Assembly: GCA_027858735.1 (NCBI GenBank)
Contig: JAQICC010000310.1
Span: forward strand, 1 to 59,048
DNA from: Salinivirgaceae bacterium
GTDB lineage: Bacteria > Bacteroidota > Bacteroidia > Bacteroidales > SZUA-534
Direction of reading: 5' to 3'
DNA length: 59,048 bases
Below are positions 39,195 through 48,360 of the stretch, piece by piece. Each line of letters begins with the position of its first letter. Positions within the stretch are counted from its first letter, which is position 1. The translations under genes and the position numbers were made by a program. The notes below the pieces were generated by a model. That model searched no databases. It saw nothing but the letters and a program-made list of their open reading frames with translations, and was not told where the DNA came from.

Positions 39195-41816
39195 ATGAAA
39201 GTTAGATTTATTATACTATTGTTTTGTGTGAGCTTAATGCAAGGCAATTCTCTTATTGGACAAAACACCTTCAAAAACCCAATTTTAACAGGTATGAACC
39301 CCGACCCCACCATTGTAAGAGTGGGCGATGATTTTTATTTGTCAACCTCTACTTTTGAATATTTTCCGGGTTGTCCTGTCTATCATAGTAAAGATCTGGT
39401 GAATTGGAAACTGATTGGCCATGCACTAGATAGCGAAACAAACTGTCCGTTAATGGGCGCCGAATCGGGTACAGGGGGTAATTATGCAGCAACTTTGCGT
39501 TATTACAATGGTAAATTTTACTTGGCATGCACCAATTATGGAGGTGAAGGGTCGCAAGGCCAGTTTTATGTAACAGCCGAAAACCCAGCCGGTCCATGGT
39601 CCAATCCAATTTGGGTGGGTAATTGGAATGTTGATCCGTCAATGTTGTTTGTAAATGACTCGCTTTACTACCTAACTCCAAATAACGATGATGGTTTTCT
39701 ACTAGGTGTTATGAATCCCGAAGACGGTACCTACTATGAATCCTTAACCAAAATTGCATTAGGATTGGGTGGTTCATCACCTGAAGGTCCTCATTTATAT
39801 AAAATTAATGACTATTATTATTTAATGTCAGCTGAAGGTGGTACCGGTTATGAACACCGAGAGGTAATCCAACGAAGTTCCTCGCCATGGGGACCCTATG
39901 AAGTAAGTCCCACAAATCCGGTAATGTCTAATAAAGACGTTCCTGATCATCCGTTTCAAGCCATTGGTCATGCCGATTTTGTACAATTGCAAGATAGTAG
40001 TTGGTGGTCTGTTTGTTTAGGATATAGACCCAGAAACGGAAAATATCACCATTTAGGACGCGAAACCTTTTTAGCGCCAATTACCTGGAGCGAGGAGGGT
40101 TGGCCAAAAGTAGGAACCGATGGAATTGTTCAGCAAGAATACCCAGTACCCAATTTAACCGAGCATAAATGGGAGAAAGAAGCGGTACGAGATGATTTTG
40201 ACAATGACACCCTTCGTTTAGCATGGAATTTTATTCGCAATCCGAATGATGAAGATTGGTCATTAAGCGAAAATCCTGGCTATTTAAGACTAAATGGTTC
40301 AAGCCTTAATTTTAGCGAAAAAAAATCACCCACATTCATTGGTCGTCGTCAACCTGCCTTTGATGTAGTGGCTTCGGCAAAAATAAGTTTTGAACCCACT
40401 GCTGAAAATGAAGAGGCTGGTTTGGTAGTACGTGCCAACGATAAAAACCATTATGATTTATTAATTACAATGTTTGCCGGTAAAAAAGTAGTAACGCTTC
40501 GTAAGGTTTTGCAAGATGAAATTGTGAATCAGTTCTACAAAGAGATTTCGAATAACAAAGTAGTATTGCGGATAAGTGCCACCGATTTAGAATACAAATT
40601 TTGGGTGCAAGAGGAAGGCCATAAGGCTGAATTATTAGGTTCAGCAACTACCCAGGATATTTCAACGGAAAGGATTGGGGGTTTTACAGGAACCTATATA
40701 GGTATGTTTGCCACAGGGAATGGAGCGGCAAATACCAATCCTGCCGATTTCGATTGGTTCGATATGGAGGAAAATCCTACCTTACCTTATGATTGGTCAT
40801 TAGGTGATACAGAGCTCTTAAATAATATGGAAACTCCTAATGTTGCATCAATCTCCTCTCCTGCTTATGATCAGGTGAATGTGGTTTGGATCGATATTGA
40901 CAATGAAACGCACTATATAATTGAAAGGTTTGATGGTACTAAATTTGATTCAGTTGGAATTACACAGGCTAATGATACGGTTTTTACAGATACCGGACTT
41001 GAGGGTCAAATAATGTATATTTATCGTATTAAAGCTAAAAATGATGAGGGGTATTCATACCCTTCAATATCAGTGTCGGTTACTACATTACCAAAACCAG
41101 GGCCGTTTTACGGTGAACCTCTGCAAATTCCGGGTAAAATTGAAGCCGAAGATTATGATTATGGAGAGCAAAATGAAGCCTATTACGATAGCGATGACGT
41201 AAATAATTCTGGCGGATACAGAACGGATGGTGTTGATATTGAAACTTGCTCCGATTCGGGGGCGGGATTTAATATTGGTTGGATTGATAGTGGGGAATGG
41301 CTCACTTATACGGTTGATATTACCGATACCGTTGCTGATATTGAACTAAGAGTGGCATCGGAGAATGGAGGTAGCATTCGGCTTGAAATTGATGATGAGC
41401 AAATAGCATCAACTACTATTGAAAAAACAGGGGGATGGCAAGTTTGGAAAACCATAACTATACCTAATGTAAAACTGGCTAAAGGCGAAAACAAGAAACT
41501 AAAAGTGACCTTTGTAAGTAGTGGTTTTAACTTTAATTGGATAAATTTTAAAGACGTTATTACGAATAGTAAAAAAGAAGAAAAAGATGAAGGAGCAATA
41601 ATTTATCCAAATCCTAACAATTCGTTTTTTCAAATTAAAAATGCTAAGGAATACTCGAAGATTGAGATATTTTCAGTATCCGGAAAAATGTTAAAATCCA
41701 TAAATCTTGTTAATAGATCTTCGGTAGACATTTCCGACTTGGACAATGCTGTATTTTTGGGAAAATTATATTCTAATATTCTGGAAAGTTCTACTATTAC
41801 AATTATTAAGCAATAA
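39195..41816 (+). CDS. Multidomain GH43 with fibronectin III-like, CBM6 and T9SS sorting domains
   Basis: This 873-residue secreted protein (signal ending IGQ) is the only enzyme of the + strand locus with a T9SS tail. GH43 covers about 25-320, with general base D37 in MNPDPTIV, the modulating Asp in NVDPSMLF and acid E197 in SSPEGPHL. A concanavalin-like domain covers about 330-520, a fibronectin III-like region about 535-620, and a CBM6 about 645-785 (PGKIEAEDYDYGEQ, GFNIGWIDSGEWLTYTVDI). The C-terminal sorting domain begins at IIYPNPNNSFF (about 800). It probably removes arabinose or xylose from polymer at the cell surface. Activity within GH43 cannot be fixed from sequence. Confidence 0.92.
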   Translation: MKVRFIILLFCVSLMQGNSLIGQNTFKNPILTGMNPDPTIVRVGDDFYLSTSTFEYFPGCPVYHSKDLVNWKLIGHALDSETNCPLMGAESGTGGNYAATLRYYNGKFYLACTNYGGEGSQGQFYVTAENPAGPWSNPIWVGNWNVDPSMLFVNDSLYYLTPNNDDGFLLGVMNPEDGTYYESLTKIALGLGGSSPEGPHLYKINDYYYLMSAEGGTGYEHREVIQRSSSPWGPYEVSPTNPVMSNKDVPDHPFQAIGHADFVQLQDSSWWSVCLGYRPRNGKYHHLGRETFLAPITWSEEGWPKVGTDGIVQQEYPVPNLTEHKWEKEAVRDDFDNDTLRLAWNFIRNPNDEDWSLSENPGYLRLNGSSLNFSEKKSPTFIGRRQPAFDVVASAKISFEPTAENEEAGLVVRANDKNHYDLLITMFAGKKVVTLRKVLQDEIVNQFYKEISNNKVVLRISATDLEYKFWVQEEGHKAELLGSATTQDISTERIGGFTGTYIGMFATGNGAANTNPADFDWFDMEENPTLPYDWSLGDTELLNNMETPNVASISSPAYDQVNVVWIDIDNETHYIIERFDGTKFDSVGITQANDTVFTDTGLEGQIMYIYRIKAKNDEGYSYPSISVSVTTLPKPGPFYGEPLQIPGKIEAEDYDYGEQNEAYYDSDDVNNSGGYRTDGVDIETCSDSGAGFNIGWIDSGEWLTYTVDITDTVADIELRVASENGGSIRLEIDDEQIASTTIEKTGGWQVWKTITIPNVKLAKGENKKLKVTFVSSGFNFNWINFKDVITNSKKEEKDEGAIIYPNPNNSFFQIKNAKEYSKIEIFSVSGKMLKSINLVNRSSVDISDLDNAVFLGKLYSNILESSTITIIKQ

Positions 41817-41922
41817 CAGTAAGTTATTTTTGGTCGAGCCAAGACTATGAAAAAATGAAAACTTTTTTTTCAACCGTTCAATAAATCAATTTATTTAGAA
41901 GAAATTTAAAAACAAATCTGAC

Positions 41923-42555
41923 ATGAATAAAATTTACTTTCTAGGATTAATAATTGCAATAAGCTTATCAGCATGCAAGAAAGAAGTAGTTAAGATAGCT
42001 TGTGTTGGTGATAGTATTACTGAAGGACACGGCTTAGCTATACAAAGCAAAACAGGTTATCCGGTAGTTCTTGATCATATTTTAGGACCGAATTACACGG
42101 TTTTAAATTCTGGCAGAAGTGCTACCAACATGCAAAAGAAAGTTGATTTCCCCTATTGGATTTGTAAGGAATTTTCAAATACTTTTGCTTTTAAGCCCAA
42201 CATTATAGTTATAAAATTGGGAACTAACGATACCAAACCTTACAATTGGAATGCCGTTAATTATGAAAAGGATTATCAAGCTTTAATAGATACTTTTAAA
42301 ACCATTTCAACAAATCCGCTAATTTATTTATGCACACCTGCTCCTGTTTTTAAAACAGTTTGGGGCATTAACGATTCTACAGTAATAAATGGCGTTATTC
42401 CGGCCATTGAAAAATTGGCTAAACATAACCAACTTTCGGTAATCGACATTTACACCCTTATGCAAGATCAGGGAGCTAATTTCCCTGACAGCATTCATCC
42501 TAATGAGCAAGCAGTTGAAGTTATGGCTACAATTATTTCTAAAGCTATTAAATAA
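41923..42555 (+). CDS. Small SGNH/GDSL hydrolase lipoprotein, probable glycan esterase
   Basis: This 210-residue lipoprotein (signal ending SLSAC) is a compact single-domain SGNH hydrolase. The nucleophile S31 lies in CVGDSITEGHG, the block II Gly in NSGRSATNMQ, the block III Asn in KLGTNDTKP, and the D189/H192 pair in FPDSIHPN. It shares the fold but not close identity with the SGNH protein at 20993. It is the last intact gene of the + strand locus and is followed by the RAYT scar. Removal of O-acetyl groups from side chains is likely by context. Confidence 0.85.
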   Translation: MNKIYFLGLIIAISLSACKKEVVKIACVGDSITEGHGLAIQSKTGYPVVLDHILGPNYTVLNSGRSATNMQKKVDFPYWICKEFSNTFAFKPNIIVIKLGTNDTKPYNWNAVNYEKDYQALIDTFKTISTNPLIYLCTPAPVFKTVWGINDSTVINGVIPAIEKLAKHNQLSVIDIYTLMQDQGANFPDSIHPNEQAVEVMATIISKAIK

Positions 42556-42701
42556 TGAACCGGCAAAAATTTATTTTGAGATGCTAGAGGGGTATAATGC
42601 CATTTAACGCATAGTATTTTTTGAGTTTAAAAAGGGTTAAATATTATTTTAAGGTGCTGAAACTTTGGTAGTATATGACATAAAAACATTACTTTTATAA
42701 A

Positions 42702-42774
42702 GGTGCAGAGCACCGATTATCTATATAGAAAATAGATATTATAATAGATATCAGGTGCGGAGCACTGTAATATT
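42702..42774. repeat. REP-like palindromes on the left side of the RAYT
   Basis: GGTGC-aga-GCACC lies at 42702-42714 and a related unit, GGTGCGGAGCACTG, begins at 42754 and runs to AATATT at 42774. The 21 bp at 42754-42774 match the reverse complement of 43433-43453 at 19 positions, forming inverted flanks around the transposase gene. The rest of the 236-bp gap after 42555 holds no recognisable gene. Confidence 0.75.
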
Positions 42775-42791
42775 TAACACAAAATAAACCA

Positions 42792-43434
42792 ATGGCAGAT
42801 ACATATGTGCAGGCGTATTTTCATCTTGTTTTTGCAGTTAAAAACAGGGATGCCTTAATACTAAAATCATGGAAAGGCGAATTAGAGAAATATATAACCG
42901 GTATTGTTCAAAACAATAATCAGAGACCTTTGCAAGGTGATAACGCTAGTAAATTACTCATCTTTTGTTCCATATCTTCGTTAAATATTTTTTAAAGTCC
43001 TCGAATACAAGAGTATGCTGCGGGTTTAAAAAATATTTTGCCTTAATCTGAAACAAAATATTTCGCCTTGCAAAGGTCTCAATCATAAACTAATTGCAGT
43101 TGGTTCAATGGCTGATCATATCCATATTTTTATTGGATATAATTTGAACCAGACAATCCCGGATTTAGTTGAAAACATCAAAACCTCAAGCAATCATTGG
43201 ATTAAAGAAAAAAAATTTACAAAATTTAGCTTTAGTTGGCAAAAAGGCTATGGTGCATTCACTCATTCTCATTCTCAAATTAACACAGTCGCTAAATATG
43301 TTTTAAGTCAGCATACACACCATCGTAAAAAAACATTCAGAGAAGAATATATGGAAATGCTAAATAAATTTGAAATAGCATATAAGAATGAATATGTATT
43401 CGACTTTTTTAATGATGTGAGCCATTTTGAATAA
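42792..43434 (+). pseudogene. REP-associated tyrosine transposase (RAYT, IS200-like Y1), split by a MITE
   Basis: The 5' part reads MADTYVQAYFHLVFAVKNRD through GIVQNNN. The 3' part reads HKLIAVGSMADHIHIFIGYN through the end, including the HUH motif (HIHIF) and a Tyr in VAKYVLSQHTHH suited as the catalytic Y1. The 158-bp element at 42923-43080 plus one 5-bp target copy (163 bp) breaks the frame. Removing these 163 bp restores an uninterrupted frame of exactly 159 codons plus stop. REP-like palindromes flank it on both sides. The enzyme is therefore inactive here but was intact before the insertion. It resembles IS200-like RAYT proteins that are widespread as single copies in Bacteroidota. Confidence 0.88.
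42923..43080. mobile_element. 158-bp miniature inverted-repeat element (non-autonomous IS derivative)
   Basis: Perfect 15-bp terminal inverted repeats (GAGACCTTTGCAAGG and CCTTGCAAAGGTCTC) bound the element. It is flanked by 5-bp direct repeats AATCA at 42918-42922 and 43081-43085, a clean target-site duplication. Inside is a second palindrome, AAATATTTTTTAAA with TTTAAAAAATATTT. On the - strand a 35-codon open frame (43065-42958) reads YFLNPQHTLVFEDFKKYLTK and ends at TGA near the left end, like the C-terminal tail of a transposase. The element therefore looks like an internal-deletion derivative of a full insertion sequence. The parent IS family was not identified. Confidence 0.88.
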
Positions 43435-43502
43435 TATTACGGTGCTCTGCACCTTAATCAGGAGAATATGTTTTCTATAAATATTTCGGGTACTCTGTAC
43501 CC
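43433..43502. repeat. REP-like palindromes on the right side of the RAYT
   Basis: GGTGC-tct-GCACC lies at 43441-43453 and is the exact reverse complement of 42702-42714. A variant, GGGTAC-tct-GTACCC, lies at 43488-43502, and both units are preceded by an AATATT-type tract. The RAYT stop codon overlaps the start of this block. Confidence 0.75.
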
Positions 43503-43603
43503 TTTACGTGGAGTGCATTTAGTTCTTTTATTTTACTTCCGGGTCAAATAATTCAATCTAACGCAGTAGCTCAAAATAATATTTAAACAATAAACCTATT
43601 ATA

Positions 43604-43717
43604 ATGAAAAGTCTATTTTTGATTGTATCGTTTTGCATAACAATACTTTCAGGCAACTTATTTGCTCAAACAAAAGTTATTGATATTTGGCAAGGAAATG
43701 ACTTGATGTTACATTAA
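43604..43717 (+). pseudogene. Truncated N-terminus of a secreted protein (possible esterase remnant)
   Basis: A 37-codon frame encodes a good signal peptide (MKSLFLIVSFCITILSGNLFAQ) followed by TKVIDIWQGNDLMLH and a stop. The VIDIWQGN-like start resembles mature N-termini of secreted alpha/beta-hydrolase esterases of Bacteroidota, but this is too short for firm assignment. No continuation in other frames is convincing in the 75 bp before the convergent HTCS gene. The rest of the 358-bp gap from 43435 holds only the REP-like units. Confidence 0.45.
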
Positions 43718-43792
43718 AGGCATTATCTAAAAAACTTCAATAAAGGCCTGCTGCTAAAGGTAATATGAGTTGAATTCGAGTTGTTAATTTCC

Positions 43793-46700
43793 CTATCCCA
43801 TATATTTTGAAGGTAATACACCAAACTCCAATTTGAACATTTTCGAAAAATATTTGGGATCGCTAAAACCAACCTCATAGGTAATTTCGCTCACATTTAA
43901 TTCACCTTTCATTAAAAGCCCCGCAGCCTTTTTTATACGAACCAAACGAATTAATTCTATGGGAGTTTTTCCGGTTAAAGCGGTAAGCTTTTTATACAAA
44001 TGAACTCTGCTCATTCCTAAATCCTTGCTCATTCCTTCCACCGAAAACTCTGAATTCGACAAATTTTCATTTATTAGGGCGATGGCTTTATCAAGAAGTA
44101 CTTTATCGAGGGGCATGATGCTTTTATCGTCAACTTTCACCTCAAAGCTCTTCTGATAATCTTTAATAAACTTTTGGCGCAATCCAAGCAAATAATCAAT
44201 GCGGGCTTCAAGTATATCAAAATTGAATGGTTTGGTAATATAATCATCAGCTCCATGTTTTAGGCCCTCTAGTTTATCTTGTTGCGTTGATTTTGCGGTT
44301 AAAAGAATTACAGGAATATGCGAATAATCAGCATTTGACTTTATGGTATCGCAAAACTCAAAACCATCCATTTCTGGCATCATAACATCGCTTACAATTA
44401 AATGGGGCTGATCGCTAGCTATTATATTTAAGCCCAGCTTGCCATTTGCAGCTTCGAGAATTTTATACTTCTCCATAAGGCTGTCTTTCAAATAAAAACG
44501 AAAATCAGCATTATCTTCAACCAACAAAATAATCTTTTTATTTAGCTCCTTTTTTTCAGGTTCGTTACCATATTCGTCCTTAAGGCTTAAGTCGGAATTT
44601 TTCTTATCATCAAGCCTTTCAATGTTACGGGTTCTATCAATTGGTAATTTCACAATAAACTTGCTTCCCTGCCCTTCTGTACTTTTAACCGAAATATTAC
44701 CCCCATGCAGCTTTACAAAATCGTTGGTTAATGAAAGTCCTATACCACTACCTTTTGTGATAAATTCGTTGGGTAACTCGGTTTGATAAAAGCGTTCAAA
44801 TATTTTATGCTGATCAACACTACTTATCCCAATACCCGTATCTTCAACCTTAATTTTCAAAAACTCTTTCTCTTTTTTCAATAGGGTTTCAGCAAATACC
44901 TTAATAGAGCCACCTTCTGGTGTAAATTTAAAGGCATTCGACAATAAGTTCAATATTATCTTTTCAATTTTATCTTTATCAAAGAGCATAAAAAGTTCGT
45001 TTTCTTCTGGCAGAAATTCCAACGATATATTTTTCGATTCGCGAAAATCGGCAAAAGAAAGTACTGTAGAATCAATAAAGCTAATAATATTGCCATAAAT
45101 GAGATTCAAATGCAATTTATTGGCTTCCGCTTTTCTAAAATCAAGTAATTGATTTACGAGCAAAAGTAAGCGCTTTGCATTCTGATTCATTAATTCAAGA
45201 TGCTTGCGAGTTCCTACTTCGATATTGGTTTTTAACAGTTTTTCAAGCGGAGTAAGAATGAGAGTAAGTGGGGTTCTAAACTCGTGGCTAACATTAGTAA
45301 AGAACCTCGTTTTTAGTACATTTAATTCTTGTTGCCTTTCCGATTCCTTAATAGCCTCCTCCTTTAAATATTTATTTCGCTCCTTGGCAATTACATTTCG
45401 TCTGGCCAAAATAATTGCAAAAACAATTGCTGTGAAATATATCACATAAGCCAACCAAGTACTGTACCATGGCGGGTGAATTACTATTCGCAGTGAACTT
45501 TCAGAACTATTCCAATCGGAATTTGAATACGAGGCTTGAACAATAAATTTATAAGTACCGGCATTCAGGTTTGTAAACGTTGCCTTTCGTTCTTTCCAGT
45601 TGGTATAAATCCACTGTTCATTAAATCCTTCAAGCTTATAACGGTATTTAATTTTTCGTGACACTAAATAGTTAATAGAAACAAACTTTAGCGAAAAAAT
45701 ATTTTCATTATAGGCTAGGTTAATTTCACTATTATTCAATAATGATGAATTTAATCCCATTTTTTTTGCATCGGTATGGTTTTTTGTCAGCTCCTCACCA
45801 AACAATTCCAAACCAACAATGTATGTTTTTAAAGGTTCTATTTTTTCATATTTGGTTTGAGGCAAAAACAAATTAAAGCCATTCGCTCCCCCAAAAATAA
45901 GCTCTCCTTTGCTCGTCTTAAATGTCGATCCCTCGTTAAATTCTCTTCCTTGCAAACCATCGGCTTCATTAAAGTTAACAGCTTGATGGTTTACATATTT
46001 CCCATTACTGTCAAACTCCACAGTAAGTTTGCAAATTCCACCAGATGTTGATAGCCATAAATCGCCTTCATCAGATTCCCGAATGCCCATTATTGAATTA
46101 TCGGGTAAGCCATTTTGTGAATTAAACCTTATAAATGACTTATTTTCAACATCAAACAAATTAAGTCCATCACGCGTACCAAACCATAAATTCTGCTTGG
46201 AATCAACAAATACTTTGCTCGCAAAATTGCCGCTTAAACTCTTGGTATTATCAACTATGTTAGTAAACTGAATAAACCTTGAACTTTCTGCATCAAGCAC
46301 AAATACGCCATTATCGGTGCCAAACCAAACATTACCTTGAGCATCTTCATTAATATCAATAACAAAGTTTGAATTAAGCGAATTTATACCCATACCACTA
46401 TAATGGTAAAACACCTCTTGATCTTTATCGAATAAATTTAATCCGCCTCCCAGTGTTCCTATCCAAAAATTTCCTTTTGAATCCTCATAAATATCCCAAA
46501 TTCTATTATCACTAATCGATTCAGGATTGTCATGTTTATGAAGGTAAGTCTTAAACTTTCCTCCTTGGAACCGAGCCAACCCACCATGGTATGTTCCTAC
46601 CCATAAAACATCCGATTTATCCATGTACAACGAAACAATAACGTTGCTTTTTAAACCCTCTGGATTATTGGGTTCTGCAAAAATATTGCTAAAGGTATTT

Positions 46701-47890
46701 TTCTCTCTATCGAAATATATAAGTCCGTTTCCATTTGTACCTATCCATAAATTACCTTTTTTATCTTCAGCAAAGCAATTTACATCATTGTACGAAAGGC
46801 TGTTTTTATCGTCGGGCCGATGCATAAAATGAAAAAAACGGAACAATGATTTATGGTAATAATTAACTCCTTTTTTAAATGTACCTACCCAAATAATGCC
46901 CTTATTGCTTTTAAACAATTCAGTAATCACATTCTGACTTAAGCTGTTATTATTTGCCTCTTCGTGCTTTATATAAGTCATTTTTTGTTTATCAGAACTA
47001 AGAATATTAAGCCCTCCATGATCGGTACCTATCCAATAGTTATTTTCAGAATCTTGAATTATTCGAGAAACAATTTTTGAATTTAAACGGGGCTCCGTTT
47101 TTGTGTTAAAATGCCTGATATTCTCTTTATCATCAATTAATAACAAACCCATTTCTTCATTGCTGCTATACACCCAAATATCTTGATTATGATCAACATA
47201 AAAATCATATAAATGCTGCTGCCCATTAAACATGGAATTAACAGCCTTTATTATTTTTAAAACTTTCCTATCAATGACATCAACAATATAAATTAAACCA
47301 TTATCAGACATTAAATAAAGCTTATTGTTTGAGGTTTTCATTCTAGATATAATACCCACCTTATTTGTTCCTGTAGTTAATTCTGAACAATTCAATAATC
47401 TATTATTATTGGTAAATAAGTTATGTACAATAATTCCAAGCCCTTGAATTCTCATTAATAATAGGCTATCACCAAAAGGTAGCACTTCACTAATATTAAA
47501 TAAACTAAATGGTTGTTGAGCTATTGAAAAATGAAAATCAATAGTAAACGTTTCCGTATCAGGATTAAAAATTACAAATCCTCGTGTTGTACCTACCCAT
47601 AATCTACCAAGCTGGTCTTTTACAATACTTTGAACCATGTTATCGATTAGGGAACTTGAGTCTGACGGATCATGTTTAAACGTCTTTATATTGTAGCCAT
47701 CATATCTATTTAATCCAGAAGTAGTGCCTATCCATACAAAACCATTATCATCTTCGGCAAAACTTAGTATTCTATTATTTGAAAGGCCATGGGTATAGTC
47801 AATATGAGCAAAATTAATTTGCTGCGCTTTCGACAGGTACGCTGAAAAAAGCATTTGAAAAGTTATAATCAGAAAATATCGCAAATGCAT
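43793..47890 (-). CDS. Hybrid two-component system sensor/AraC-type regulator (HTCS)
   Basis: This single-chain PUL regulator senses a glycan oligosaccharide in the periplasm and controls transcription in the cytoplasm. The ATG at 47890 (1365 residues), preceded by AAAAGGG, is preferred over TTG 47917. After a signal-like segment (to AKAQQ), about 650 residues form two propellers of Reg_prop repeats (EDDNGFVWIGTTSGLNRYDG and variants). A Y_Y_Y domain follows (about 745-800), then a membrane helix (about 812-832). Next come HisKA with H869 in NVSHEFRTPLTL, HATPase (GSGIGLSL), a receiver with D1168 in VSDVMMPEMDG, and an AraC HTH (about 1260-1365, SEITYEVGFSDPKYFSKMFKLEFG). It lies between the xyloglucan-type and mannan-type loci and converges on the first. 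Confidence 0.96.
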   Translation of the reverse strand: MHLRYFLIITFQMLFSAYLSKAQQINFAHIDYTHGLSNNRILSFAEDDNGFVWIGTTSGLNRYDGYNIKTFKHDPSDSSSLIDNMVQSIVKDQLGRLWVGTTRGFVIFNPDTETFTIDFHFSIAQQPFSLFNISEVLPFGDSLLLMRIQGLGIIVHNLFTNNNRLLNCSELTTGTNKVGIISRMKTSNNKLYLMSDNGLIYIVDVIDRKVLKIIKAVNSMFNGQQHLYDFYVDHNQDIWVYSSNEEMGLLLIDDKENIRHFNTKTEPRLNSKIVSRIIQDSENNYWIGTDHGGLNILSSDKQKMTYIKHEEANNNSLSQNVITELFKSNKGIIWVGTFKKGVNYYHKSLFRFFHFMHRPDDKNSLSYNDVNCFAEDKKGNLWIGTNGNGLIYFDREKNTFSNIFAEPNNPEGLKSNVIVSLYMDKSDVLWVGTYHGGLARFQGGKFKTYLHKHDNPESISDNRIWDIYEDSKGNFWIGTLGGGLNLFDKDQEVFYHYSGMGINSLNSNFVIDINEDAQGNVWFGTDNGVFVLDAESSRFIQFTNIVDNTKSLSGNFASKVFVDSKQNLWFGTRDGLNLFDVENKSFIRFNSQNGLPDNSIMGIRESDEGDLWLSTSGGICKLTVEFDSNGKYVNHQAVNFNEADGLQGREFNEGSTFKTSKGELIFGGANGFNLFLPQTKYEKIEPLKTYIVGLELFGEELTKNHTDAKKMGLNSSLLNNSEINLAYNENIFSLKFVSINYLVSRKIKYRYKLEGFNEQWIYTNWKERKATFTNLNAGTYKFIVQASYSNSDWNSSESSLRIVIHPPWYSTWLAYVIYFTAIVFAIILARRNVIAKERNKYLKEEAIKESERQQELNVLKTRFFTNVSHEFRTPLTLILTPLEKLLKTNIEVGTRKHLELMNQNAKRLLLLVNQLLDFRKAEANKLHLNLIYGNIISFIDSTVLSFADFRESKNISLEFLPEENELFMLFDKDKIEKIILNLLSNAFKFTPEGGSIKVFAETLLKKEKEFLKIKVEDTGIGISSVDQHKIFERFYQTELPNEFITKGSGIGLSLTNDFVKLHGGNISVKSTEGQGSKFIVKLPIDRTRNIERLDDKKNSDLSLKDEYGNEPEKKELNKKIILLVEDNADFRFYLKDSLMEKYKILEAANGKLGLNIIASDQPHLIVSDVMMPEMDGFEFCDTIKSNADYSHIPVILLTAKSTQQDKLEGLKHGADDYITKPFNFDILEARIDYLLGLRQKFIKDYQKSFEVKVDDKSIMPLDKVLLDKAIALINENLSNSEFSVEGMSKDLGMSRVHLYKKLTALTGKTPIELIRLVRIKKAAGLLMKGELNVSEITYEVGFSDPKYFSKMFKLEFGVLPSKYMG

Positions 47891-47924
47891 TAAAACCCTT
47901 TTAATTGGCGTATTCAATAATTAT

Positions 47925-47932
47925 CAAATATA
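47925..47932 (-). promoter_or_regulatory. -7 promoter box candidate for the HTCS gene
   Basis: On the - strand, TATATTTG matches the Bacteroidota -7 consensus TAnnTTTG exactly, 34 bp upstream of the ATG at 47890. A TTTG lies 27 bp further upstream, longer than the usual spacing, so the -33 element is doubtful. Confidence 0.4.
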
Positions 47933-48235
47933 AGAAATAATGTGAATCATTTATTGATACAAATTATTGTATAAAAGTTCATTCGAGTACACCTGGCTAA
48001 AACGGGTTTAATAAAGAGAAATATAATAGCACCAATAGCTTCAACCTATAGGCTGGAAACTAAATCACTCTGGATTGAAAATCCAAATGTTGAGTATATT
48101 CCCAAATGTAAAATAATTATAATTTAGTCATCCGATGAATTCATAATTAACTGATTGACAGACTTGAATTGGTTGGTTATATAGCAAAAGTATTTATCGG
48201 GTGACTTTTCGGAGTGGATTTTAAGATTTAAATTG

Positions 48236-48317
48236 CGAATGAAATTCGTTTCTTAATAAAATAATGCAATAGCGATGGGCTTTATGTAAATAGCCCTGAC
48301 TTAAAAGACAGGGCTAT
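48236..48317 (-). terminator. Terminator-like hairpin after the PQQ-propeller gene, in a gene-free gap
   Basis: ATAGCCCTG and CAGGGCTAT (48290-48298 and 48309-48317) form a perfect 9-bp stem 44 bp past the stop of the - strand gene at 48361. The gap 47933-48360 is otherwise free of genes. It contains the 16-mer repeat CGAATGAAATTCGTTT (48236-48251, also at 37356-37371) and small palindromes such as CCTATAGG near 48050. Confidence 0.55.
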
Positions 48318-48360
48318 AGATATTTCATTATTTGCTTTAATAATAAAAACTTAGCTAATT

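Noticed and set aside
42792..42995. Open frame of 67 codons beginning MADTYVQAYFHLVF as a small gene
   Set aside because: Its end is read from the inserted element; it is the 5' piece of the split RAYT.
43108..43434. Open frame of 108 codons beginning MADHIHIFIGYN as an independent transposase
   Set aside because: It continues exactly from the 5' piece once the 158-bp element and one target copy are removed.
47891..47917. TTG at 47917 as HTCS start
   Set aside because: ATG at 47890 has AAAAGGG just upstream and gives a better signal segment.
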